From Deltaproteobacteria bacterium RIFCSPHIGHO2_02_FULL_40_11 (GTDB lineage: Bacteria; Bdellovibrionota; JACOXK01; 2-02-FULL-40-11), in the NCBI GenBank assembly GCA_001798105.1, contig MGRI01000084.1, positions 14,715 through 22,267 on the forward strand: DNA of 7,553 nucleotides, read 5' to 3'. Below are positions 1 through 7,300 of this stretch, one piece after another (position 1 is the stretch's first letter; every line of letters starts with the position of its first letter). A program made the translations under genes and the position numbers. The notes under the pieces were generated by a model. It saw only the letters and a list, made by a program, of their open reading frames with translations, was not told the DNA's origin and ran no database searches.

Positions 1-3000
1 TTCCCCACCTCCCTTTGCGGCTTTTGCGCGTGCGTGTTTCACGCGTAAATATCGATAGATGTTCTGATAGATTTTTGCTTCTGCTTGTGCGCTTTCTTTT
101 AAAGATTCTAAAACCCATCTCGGCCATTTCAACATCGATTGCCAGGTAAAGGATGGCGCTAAATAAGGATTCACCCGCTTAAAACGAATGATTTCTACCG
201 GACTCCCATCGCTGAGTGAAACCATTTCTGTGGTAACTTCAACGTCCGAGGCCGTTCTTTGTAACACTTCAGAATACTCTCTAAAAAATTGAGCGCCCAC
301 ATCTTCCACAACTTTCACCCCATCAGTTGAAACGCGTGTTCTTCCAAAAATAATTCTACGATTTAAAGCCCCCATGGCAGAATCTGGATGTACCATTGAA
401 AACTGCCCCATCATATAAAACATGAGTTTTCGATAGGATTCTTTGGCTTTTTCGAAGTCTCTTAAAGAAATCAATTTCTCCTGATGTAACTTTTCCATTC
501 TTTTGACTGCTTGAACAAGTTCCATCGGATCCCATGTGCCAGGTTCAACGCGCAAAGCTTCAAAATCTTCGGCATACGTTTTTGTAAGCTTTGAAAAAGA
601 TTTTTCCTTCTTTTGAAGAATTTTTAAAAGTTTATTTTCAGCTTGTGTAACATCTTTTAAAAGCATTTCTTCAACGAGCTTTGGCGGTTTTTGTGCTTGA
701 ATACTGTTTCGAGAAGCCTGCGCAGTTGCCATAATATCGGCCTCTTTAAAGCTATACACATTTTTTGGAAACCCAACCTTTGTCATTAAGCTTTCCAGAT
801 ATTTATTTCGAATCCCTGAAAAAACACGCATGGCAGGTCGGGCAAAGAGCATAAAAGAAAGAAAGCCCACTTCCATGTAACGCTCCATTTTCCACTGCAA
901 CCACCCCGCTTCTGTCATGGATTGTTCCCGGTCGATAATAAACGCGTCTAAAATGGTATCGCCCTTGGGAGCGGTTAAATAAAAATCTAAGAGCGTTTCA
1001 TTGTCTTCGTCTTTGCCACTCAGGGTCTTGTATTGCCAAAAGGCATTGACGCCTACCATGGAAAAACCCACCAATAAAAAAGGTCCAATATAAGGCGTAA
1101 CGGCTTCATCTGCCGCCCTAAAATATGGATTGTTTCGAACGGGTGGAATCCACTTTAAAACCATGTGCGCCAAGATGAATAAAAATCCCTTGCTGGTTGC
1201 GGCATGGAAGGTTTCTTCCCACGTGAGCTGCGAAAAACTTGGAAAATTGACAAGCTCCCTTAAGTCTTCTGTTTGTTTTTTGTAAGCCGGGAATTGGCTC
1301 ATTAAAATATTTAAAAGGGGGGACTTTGCGACAACTAAGCGAATTTCTTCTAAATTTTTAGCATTGAATAAAAGATCTAAGTTCTTTTCAATTTTAGACT
1401 TTACAAGAAATAAATTATTTTCAATCCAGGCATTTGCAGATTTTGCCTCTTGTTCATTTTCTAAATGAAGTGCTGCCAATTTTTCAAAAAGTGGGGTTTC
1501 ATCGCTATCTTCTAGCGTTTCAATTAAAAGGGGCGGATAGGCATTAAAAGCTTTGAGCTTCATCATTTTTCGGTAGCGCTCTTTTTGGACATCGGAGAGA
1601 TCCAATTCGGAAAGATGGGGCGTCGTGGATGACGTCGGGAAAAAGTATTTTCCAATTTTGTCCCAATCTTCTCTTTCTTTGCGTCTTATTTTCAAGGATT
1701 CATCGTAAATGGCACCCCTTAAATCTGGCTTGGCATCCACACCATGGATCTCGGCATACCCCACCATCCCACGCTTTATGTCTTCGTACACTGTTTTGGC
1801 TTTTTCATACGAATCTTGAGACAGAAATTTCATTTTGCGTTGTTGGGTAATGTCGCTCACTTGCATCATCATAAAATCTTCTTGAAGCGTAAGATCTAAT
1901 GTCACCAAATCCACTTCCAGCTCTTCATCGCTTAAGACACTTGTTTTTTGAAATTCTTGAGAAACCTGGACCACGTCTTGGACATACGCATCTGAAAGCG
2001 TTTGCATTGTCTTTTGTTTTTCTTGGGCTGCCTGGATCCAATTTTGAATATCTTCATCTGAAATTTCAGTGAAGAGCGCTTCTGTTCTTTGAATTAAAAG
2101 AGAGGCAAGGCCCTGGGCCAGCATAATGGGTAATTGTTCTGGACCGGGCAATTGGCTCGATACATGTCCAGCGCGGGCTTGTGTAAAAACTTCACGCAGC
2201 AATGAAACAAAAGCCGCATGATCTTTGGCTTCAATGAGGTTTTTCAAAACCAAAGGCTGGGCATCTAAAACTATTTTTAATACTGTTAAAAATTCTTTTT
2301 CCCCCGCTTCAAACTGAGAACGAAAAGAGGATACAGCTTCTTCAAGCTTTGCCTCAGGAGCAAAAAGTTTTGAAAATTCCAAAATAAACGCTTCATTTGC
2401 AAACTTTTTATCTTTTAAAATATCCGATGTGGAAAGCAGCGCCTGCCGAAAGCGGGTTTCTTCTGTATAGGTTTCTTTTTTCTTTAAAATATCATTTAAA
2501 TTACTGTAGGCTTTGAGCCGTTGTGTCATTTCCGAAGGCACATTGATTTCAAGATTTTTTAAATTTAAAAGCGCGCCGACTTCCTGATATTGCTCAACCA
2601 ACCAAAGCACTAAAATGTATTGCACCAATGAAAAATAGTTTTCGTTGGAAGGGTTTTGGGTGAGCTGATTTTGTTCCATGGAATTTAGGTGGAGACGACT
2701 GAGTCTTAAGTGCAGATCCTTCGCTTCGCTCAGGATGACAGGGGCTTCGCTCAGGATGACAGGGGCTTCGCCTCGGGATGACGTGTCTTCAACCAGCTCA
2801 ATCGGGGAACGCTGCATGGTGGAAAGCTCCAATAAACTTCTGCCAGACATTTCCAAAAGCAGGTCTTGGGTGACTTCAAAATAAAACGGTTTTTGAAAGT
2901 CTTCGGTTAAAACTTCGCTTCTTCCAAAAAAAACATTCATCTGCACATAAATAGAAAGTTGCGTAAAATAAAAAAGAATCACTTTAGCGGCTTGATCGAT

Positions 3001-3276
3001 TTCGGATGATTCGGTTTTAAGATAATTTTCGGCCTCTTCTTTCCACGTTAAAAACTGGGATTGTAGTTGGGTGAGTCGTTGTGAAATCTCAGCCTTTGAT
3101 AGCTTTTCAACCCCCACTGTCCCTGGATTTTTAATGGGTAAAATAAGGCTTTGAAGCTCAGATCTGAGCGTTTGGCCTTGGGTTTGAAGGCGTTCAAATG
3201 CCCCCGGTTCGCTGGCAGATGCCAGAAAACAGAAAAAGCATAATAATATTAGTAACTTAAGCTCTAACTGTCGCAA
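1..3276 (-). CDS. Large exported, probably membrane-anchored protein of unknown function (3' end outside window)
   Basis: The frame is open for 1092 codons from 3276 to position 1 with no stop, so the C-terminus is missing. The start is TTG at 3276-3274. An in-frame TAG lies at 3297-3295, no ATG, GTG or CTG lies between them, and TTG gives a textbook Sec signal peptide: n-region MRQLELK, hydrophobic core LLILLCFFCFLAS, cleavage after A-S-A (residue 21). There is no lipobox. A weak AGG lies 9 bases upstream. The mature part is rich in Glu, Lys, Gln and Leu and looks mostly alpha-helical. Hydrophobic segments near residues 697-713, 727-747 and 801-819 could be membrane helices, which would place the preceding 680 or so residues outside the cytoplasm. 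Residues 166-188 are encoded by a dispersed DNA repeat. The C-terminal part seen here is basic. I recognise no family and no catalytic motif. It has its own promoter and follows a terminator. I am confident that it is a gene and not at all sure of its role. Confidence 0.88.
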   Translation of the reverse strand, partial: MRQLELKLLILLCFFCFLASASEPGAFERLQTQGQTLRSELQSLILPIKNPGTVGVEKLSKAEISQRLTQLQSQFLTWKEEAENYLKTESSEIDQAAKVILFYFTQLSIYVQMNVFFGRSEVLTEDFQKPFYFEVTQDLLLEMSGRSLLELSTMQRSPIELVEDTSSRGEAPVILSEAPVILSEAKDLHLRLSRLHLNSMEQNQLTQNPSNENYFSLVQYILVLWLVEQYQEVGALLNLKNLEINVPSEMTQRLKAYSNLNDILKKKETYTEETRFRQALLSTSDILKDKKFANEAFILEFSKLFAPEAKLEEAVSSFRSQFEAGEKEFLTVLKIVLDAQPLVLKNLIEAKDHAAFVSLLREVFTQARAGHVSSQLPGPEQLPIMLAQGLASLLIQRTEALFTEISDEDIQNWIQAAQEKQKTMQTLSDAYVQDVVQVSQEFQKTSVLSDEELEVDLVTLDLTLQEDFMMMQVSDITQQRKMKFLSQDSYEKAKTVYEDIKRGMVGYAEIHGVDAKPDLRGAIYDESLKIRRKEREDWDKIGKYFFPTSSTTPHLSELDLSDVQKERYRKMMKLKAFNAYPPLLIETLEDSDETPLFEKLAALHLENEQEAKSANAWIENNLFLVKSKIEKNLDLLFNAKNLEEIRLVVAKSPLLNILMSQFPAYKKQTEDLRELVNFPSFSQLTWEETFHAATSKGFLFILAHMVLKWIPPVRNNPYFRAADEAVTPYIGPFLLVGFSMVGVNAFWQYKTLSGKDEDNETLLDFYLTAPKGDTILDAFIIDREQSMTEAGWLQWKMERYMEVGFLSFMLFARPAMRVFSGIRNKYLESLMTKVGFPKNVYSFKEADIMATAQASRNSIQAQKPPKLVEEMLLKDVTQAENKLLKILQKKEKSFSKLTKTYAEDFEALRVEPGTWDPMELVQAVKRMEKLHQEKLISLRDFEKAKESYRKLMFYMMGQFSMVHPDSAMGALNRRIIFGRTRVSTDGVKVVEDVGAQFFREYSEVLQRTASDVEVTTEMVSLSDGSPVEIIRFKRVNPYLAPSFTWQSMLKWPRWVLESLKESAQAEAKIYQNIYRYLRVKHARAKAAKGGGE
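2714..2784 (-). repeat. Tandem palindromic repeat inside a coding region (three copies)
   Basis: Three head-to-tail copies of a unit of about 21 bases, with plus-strand core CTTCGCTCAGGATGACA, lie at 2724-2744, 2745-2765 (identical to the first) and 2766-2786 (diverged: CTCGGGATGAC). The low-coordinate copy is extended by GATCCTTCG at 2715-2723, which pairs with the AGGAT part and makes the element palindromic. Read on the minus strand they encode GEAPVILSEAPVILSEAKDL within the large exported protein. The same core occurs once more between genes at 3421-3450, so this is a dispersed element rather than ordinary coding sequence. From memory, repeats of the type TCATCCTGAGCGAAG occur in many bacterial genomes; this was not checked here. 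Confidence 0.85.
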
Positions 3277-3319
3277 AGTAGAGTGCCTAAAGTTCTAGAG
3301 GGGTGAGACGTTATTGCCT

Positions 3320-3348
3320 AAAATATCATCAATTTTGAGATTCGTCAA
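3320..3348 (-). promoter_or_regulatory. Sigma70-like promoter for the large exported protein gene
   Basis: On the minus strand, TTGACG (3348-3343, five of six matches to the -35 consensus) is followed by a 17-base spacer and TATTTT (3325-3320, four of six matches to the -10 consensus). Transcription should start near 3313, giving a leader of about 37 bases before the TTG at 3276. It lies directly downstream of a hairpin terminator, so it fits an independent transcription start for the next gene. Confidence 0.65.
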
Positions 3349-3363
3349 GGAATGAAAAGGAAT

Positions 3364-3390
3364 GGGGATGAAGAAAAAATCTTCATCCCC
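3364..3390 (-). terminator. Intrinsic terminator of the 264-residue exported protein gene
   Basis: This is a perfect 11-bp inverted repeat, GGGGATGAAGA at 3364-3374 and its complement at 3380-3390, with a 5-base loop. On the minus strand it is followed by ATTCCTTTTC, a moderately T-rich tail. The plus-strand flank has no T-run, so the minus direction is the sensible one. It lies about 70 bases after the stop codon of the exported protein gene and just before the promoter of the next gene, separating the two transcription units. Confidence 0.75.
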
Positions 3391-3419
3391 GACTGAAAAA
3401 ACAAATTATATTTGGAGAG

Positions 3420-3451
3420 AGATCCTTCGGGCTTCGCCCTCAGGATGACAA
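3420..3451 (-). repeat. Intergenic copy of the dispersed palindromic repeat
   Basis: The plus strand reads GATCCTTCGGGCTTCGCCCT then CAGGATGACA. It shares GATCCTTCG, GCTTCGC and CAGGATGACA with the repeat cluster at 2714-2784 and has the same orientation. It can fold with ATCCT pairing to AGGAT and GGGC to GCCC around a TTC loop. It begins within 10 bases of the stop codon of the 264-residue gene, inside its 3' untranslated region, and could protect the transcript end. That role is inference. Confidence 0.75.
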
Positions 3452-3458
3452 TCTCTAC

Positions 3459-4253
3459 TTAATTTAAGCACGCTTCGAGCACAGGCTGGCCATACACATT
3501 ACATTGAACTGCTGGATTGGCACCGGCCAAAGCACACGCTCTATTTCTAGCTTCTACAAATGAAACGCCTCTTTCTCGTACAATGGCACTTGAAATCGCA
3601 TCCAAAGCTGCGTTTGCGCCACCTTGTCTTAAAGCATTTGCACCTTCAACATAGGTTCTTGCCAACAAAGCTTTATTTTCTGGTTTTTGCCAAGTTTCAA
3701 AACAACGATTCACATCAGCCCCTTCAATGTCTGTTGTTAAAATGGCTGCTTGTGCTTCGCCCGCTTCAACAGCAGAAAGATCACCATTTTGAACCAAGTC
3801 TTGAATGGGACCTTCCAATTCATGTGAAGTTCGCGTAAATTCTGAAAAATCAATTCTGTTTTCTGTTTGGCTTTGAATGCGGTCTGCAACGCCACCCGTA
3901 TGTTCTGTAACCATATCTGTATGCCCTAACTGCTCAGATGTCACAGAAGATTCAAAAAATTCCAAAGCCCTGGCTTGTAAAGCCACTTGATCCGCACTAT
4001 TGCCTTCTAATCTTTGAATTAAAAGACTTTGCAAAACTTCAGCATCCATTGCTGTGAGTCTTGAAGCTTTCACACCTAAAACTTCAGCCACAAATGCTTT
4101 GGCTGCAGGATTTGATGTAATTACTTTTTGAATCGCTTGTCTTCCTTGTTGACCTTCCAATAAAGTCAATGCACCTCTTGAAGCTTGGGTCCAAGCTACT
4201 GACCCACTGCCCAATAAAACCACTACGAAAAGTAGTGAAATTTGTTTTTTCAT
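3459..4253 (-). CDS. Exported protein of unknown function with four C-terminal cysteines
   Basis: A 264-residue protein starting at ATG (4253-4251) behind a strong AAGGAGG site. Residues 1-24 form a Sec signal peptide: MKKQ, hydrophobic core ISLLFVVVLLGSGSVA, with possible cleavage after S-V-A (20) or T-Q-A (24). There is no lipobox and no later membrane segment, so the mature protein should be soluble in the periplasm or outside the cell. Residues 30-175 look alpha-helical, rich in Ala, Glu, Gln and Leu. All four cysteines (184, 240, 251 and 262) fall in the last 81 residues, which suggests two disulphides in a C-terminal domain running almost to the final residue. I recognise no family. A good promoter lies upstream and a terminator downstream, so it is probably transcribed alone. 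It sits between the AAA+ ATPase gene and a second, much larger exported protein gene, but no functional link is shown by the sequence. Confidence 0.9.
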   Translation of the reverse strand: MKKQISLLFVVVLLGSGSVAWTQASRGALTLLEGQQGRQAIQKVITSNPAAKAFVAEVLGVKASRLTAMDAEVLQSLLIQRLEGNSADQVALQARALEFFESSVTSEQLGHTDMVTEHTGGVADRIQSQTENRIDFSEFTRTSHELEGPIQDLVQNGDLSAVEAGEAQAAILTTDIEGADVNRCFETWQKPENKALLARTYVEGANALRQGGANAALDAISSAIVRERGVSFVEARNRACALAGANPAVQCNVYGQPVLEACLN

Positions 4254-4257
4254 GTTT

Positions 4258-4264
4258 CCTCCTT
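4258..4264 (-). promoter_or_regulatory. Strong ribosome binding site (AAGGAGG)
   Basis: AAGGAGG lies four bases (AAAC) before the ATG of the 264-residue exported protein. It is a near-perfect Shine-Dalgarno sequence and fixes the start. The large exported protein downstream, in contrast, has only a weak AGG and a TTG start, so the small protein is probably made in much larger amounts per transcript. Confidence 0.85.
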
Positions 4265-4269
4265 GTTTG

Positions 4270-4291
4270 ATTCCCCACCTTCGCGGGGAAT
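4270..4291 (-). other. Hairpin in the leader of the 264-residue exported protein gene
   Basis: A 7-bp perfect stem (ATTCCCC with GGGGAAT) encloses an 8-base loop between the promoter and the ribosome binding site. No T-run follows it, so it is not a terminator. It ends six bases before the Shine-Dalgarno sequence and could stabilise the messenger or shape ribosome access. The stem also resembles the widespread ATTCCCGCG type of dispersed bacterial repeat; this is from memory and was not checked. Confidence 0.55.
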
Positions 4292-4315
4292 GCTATGCCT
4301 AAAATTAAGGCGTTT

Positions 4316-4344
4316 TTTATACCACATGATTTACAACTTTGCAA
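4316..4344 (-). promoter_or_regulatory. Sigma70-like promoter for the 264-residue exported protein gene
   Basis: On the minus strand, TTGCAA (4344-4339) is followed by a 17-base spacer and TATAAA (4321-4316). Both hexamers are close to consensus and the spacing is optimal. The -35 box begins two bases after the stop codon of the upstream AAA+ gene, so the exported protein can be transcribed independently. The expected start near 4309 gives a leader of about 55 bases. No terminator is visible between the AAA+ stop and this promoter, so read-through from upstream is also possible. Confidence 0.65.
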
Positions 4345-4345
4345 A

Positions 4346-7300
4346 TCAGGGTCGATCGAAAAATTTTTCGCACTGATTCAAAAACTGTCCGGCAAATCGA
4401 TTGGCTTTTTCCTCCCCTTCCCCTTCTTGCCAAAGCTCAAAAGCTTGTGGATTGAGAACCATTTGAATGGGAAGTTCCGGTGTACGCGCCACAACTAAAG
4501 AATGCCCGGATGTAAATAAATATTTTTGAACGCCCGGAAGTTCCCCAAGCGTCATATCATTTGCAGCCAAATCCAAGGCATCTGTTAAAAGAGGGGTGAC
4601 TCGCCCCCATGGAAGTTTCATCATGGCCCGATCCAATGCAATTAAAAAAATACGTGAAAAATCATATACACTGACAGGCGGATACTCTCCTGTATTTTCA
4701 AGCAACCCTTCTGCATAAAATTTTGCTTGGAATTCTTCATACAGATCTAAAACCGATTTCATTACCCTCGAAAATTCATCTCCGGAAGAAACATCTAAAC
4801 GCATCAGCCAATCTTTAGAAGTTGGAAATGGCAATTCGGGATCTGAAATTTTTAAAATAACCTTTAAATACTCCTTCAACTGCAGATCCAATGCCAAACA
4901 CAATCTATTTAGAACATCACGTCTTGAGTGTGAGACAAGCCCCCCTGTTGTCATATTGTCAAAAACACGCTCTAAAGAAACACCTCGCGTGGGTTGAAAA
5001 ATCCAAGCAGGCCGAAATCCACGGTCTACGCCGCGATCACGTTCTTTGAGTGCCTGCATAAAATCTATTTCCTGTGCTTTATTCGTAGCCCCAAAATCTT
5101 TTGGATCTAAAACAATTTCTTCAAGACGAATACCGCGGTTCGTTTCCAAATGTGTCCGAATGGCATGTAAAAGAGGGGCATATTTATAAAACTTTGTCGT
5201 CTCATCCACAATAAAACGCCCATCTCTTCCCAAAACACCAATAAATGACTCATACACATGAAATCGAAAGCTGCTCATCACATATCGTAGCAGCTCTAAT
5301 GGGCCTTCATATCCCTGGCTGATCGGAATCGATTTTACATATTTTTCAATATAAGCTTGGAGCTTTCGATCTCTGCGATGTTTATCTTGATTGGAAACGC
5401 CATCTTCTTCATCGTCTTCAAAAAAATCATCCGGATCAATGTCTTCCAATGGAATATCTCCAGTTAAGACACGCCGTCTCGGCACAATAATTTGAACTCG
5501 GGAAGCCTGCGGATCTGTATTTTCAGCTGTCAAAAGGGCCGGAGCTGCTTGAGATAAAAAGATTCTCGCATTTAAATTTGGGAAAGCCCTTTGAATCAGT
5601 TCTGCACTTTCTGGTGCAACTAAGATTAAACGGTTCTTTGTATTAAAAATAGCTTGCCCACTTTTTCGCATTTCAGCCAAAAGGGCAGGTGCTTTCGCTT
5701 GGGCCGAAAACGTATCCATTCGAATAATTTCAGAAAATCGCACTAAAAAAGAAGTATCAAACATCAAGGCATCTGTGGAAATAGAAGCTAAAATGAGTTC
5801 TTCTGTGGTCGGCTCTCCCTTTGTCCCACGTTTTTGAAATTGTGCAATCTTCTTTTGATCCGAAATTGGGTTTAAAGCCACAATCAAACTTAAATTTTGA
5901 AGTGGAACTTCTATAATTTCAGAATCTTTTAAAAAAGGGGACCTGCCTCGCCAAATTCCATTTTCAGATTCTACCAAGCTTTGAAGTCTTGCCAAAATTT
6001 TCGTTTTCACACTGTCTTTAGGAGCATGAATATCATCAAAAAAGACAAGTCCCCGATATCCATGGGGAAGGGTTAAGAAATGATCGAAATGCTTGAGTGC
6101 ATCATCTACAGCAATTTCACCTTCCCTGAGCTCTGATTTAGACTCCACTACTTTTCTACAGTTGAGATAAAAAACCTGCGCTCCAGGGTCATGCGGTTTC
6201 TCAAAATCATATTCTTTTAAACCCAATACACGAATGAAAGCTTGTACCAAGGATGTTTTTCCAGAACTTGTTTCTCCAATCACAATCAAAGAGGCTGGAA
6301 TGGTTAATTTAGAAGCCGGGTTTAATTGTTCTTTTAAGATATGTGCCACACGCTCTGTCATTTCAAATGACCCGGTATACCCCGCTTTCTCCACTTGTAA
6401 GGGCAAATCCTGGTTTTGTAAAAGTCTTAAATAATCCGTAGGTGGCAAAAGCTCTGGATTGAGTTGAACTCTAAAATTTCTTGCCATGAGCCTTTGGACA
6501 AAACGCCGATCAATCACGCGATCCCGTCTTAATTCTTCATCCTCTAAAACAGCTTTCCTAAACGTTTGATAGAGTTTTAAAAAAGCGGCCACAATATTGA
6601 CTTTGTTTTCAAGCGCTCTTCGTTCACATTCGCTTACCATAATCGAAAGAATTTCATTTCTGGCCTGCTCTGGTGAGATGGCATCCTTCCGGGCGCCTGG
6701 CATTCGGGAATCAAAGTGGTATTCCAGGCTTTTCACTTCTGGACGCTCTAAAACACCTAAAAGCATCTCCTTTCGGGTGGCATGATCTGGAATTTTAAGA
6801 TGTTCAACTTCAAAGTGATCGGACAATCCAAAACGGTTTTCAATGCCAATGTCTCTTTGAATTTTATCCCATTCCTGTTCCGTCCCCACCAAAAGCATGG
6901 ACATTCTTTTTGGGGGTAGTTTTGTAGCAGCCTGAAATTCTTTTAAAGGAAGTCGATTTCCTTCTGTCGCCAAAAGGTACAAAAGATGGGGCAGAACATT
7001 TTCAGGTTCGACATCATCAATCCCCCATTGACCACTTTCTGGTTCATCCAAAACGTAATCTTGTACATAAAATGTTTTGTCTGAGCCCCCTTCTGCCTCA
7101 ACACGTCCCAAATTACGAATGGTTGCCAAATCCCCGAGTAAAACAGGTGCTTGGCCTTTGGGGAGCTCGCGCATCACAGCCAAATTTTCCAAAATAACGT
7201 CCTGAGACTGATTTTGGGAACTATCTATTGTACCTTGATCCAATTGATACAAAAATAGGTTTTGATTTCTAAAATTCCAATTGGGATCTTCCGACTTTAA

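Noticed and set aside
1..20. Similarity between positions 1-20 (TTCCCCACCTCCC) and the leader hairpin at 4271 (TTCCCCACCTTCG)
   Set aside because: The match is about eleven bases of C-rich sequence, and the first copy lies in a Lys/Gly-rich coding stretch with no pairing arm. It is probably chance.
380..455. J-domain-like YRKL and HPD motifs in the large exported protein (residues 948-966)
   Set aside because: In real J-domains YRKL and HPD are about four residues apart. Here eleven residues separate them, and HPD is followed by SAMGAL instead of the usual Lys/Arg-rich helix. The similarity looks like chance.
2724..2786. Tandem 21-base repeats as a CRISPR array
   Set aside because: The copies abut with no spacers, are too short and lie inside an open reading frame.
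4296..4320. Plus-strand terminator (GCCT-AAAATTA-AGGC followed by a T-run)
   Set aside because: The stem is only four pairs and no plus-strand gene ends before it. The T-run is better explained as the complement of the TATAAA promoter box on the minus strand.
1629..6785. Several plus-strand open frames of 60-92 codons
   Set aside because: Most lie opposite the three minus-strand genes, and one (4295-4498) starts in the gap at 4295. They have no convincing ribosome binding sites, and their translations look like antisense of helical proteins. One includes the antisense of the repeat cluster.
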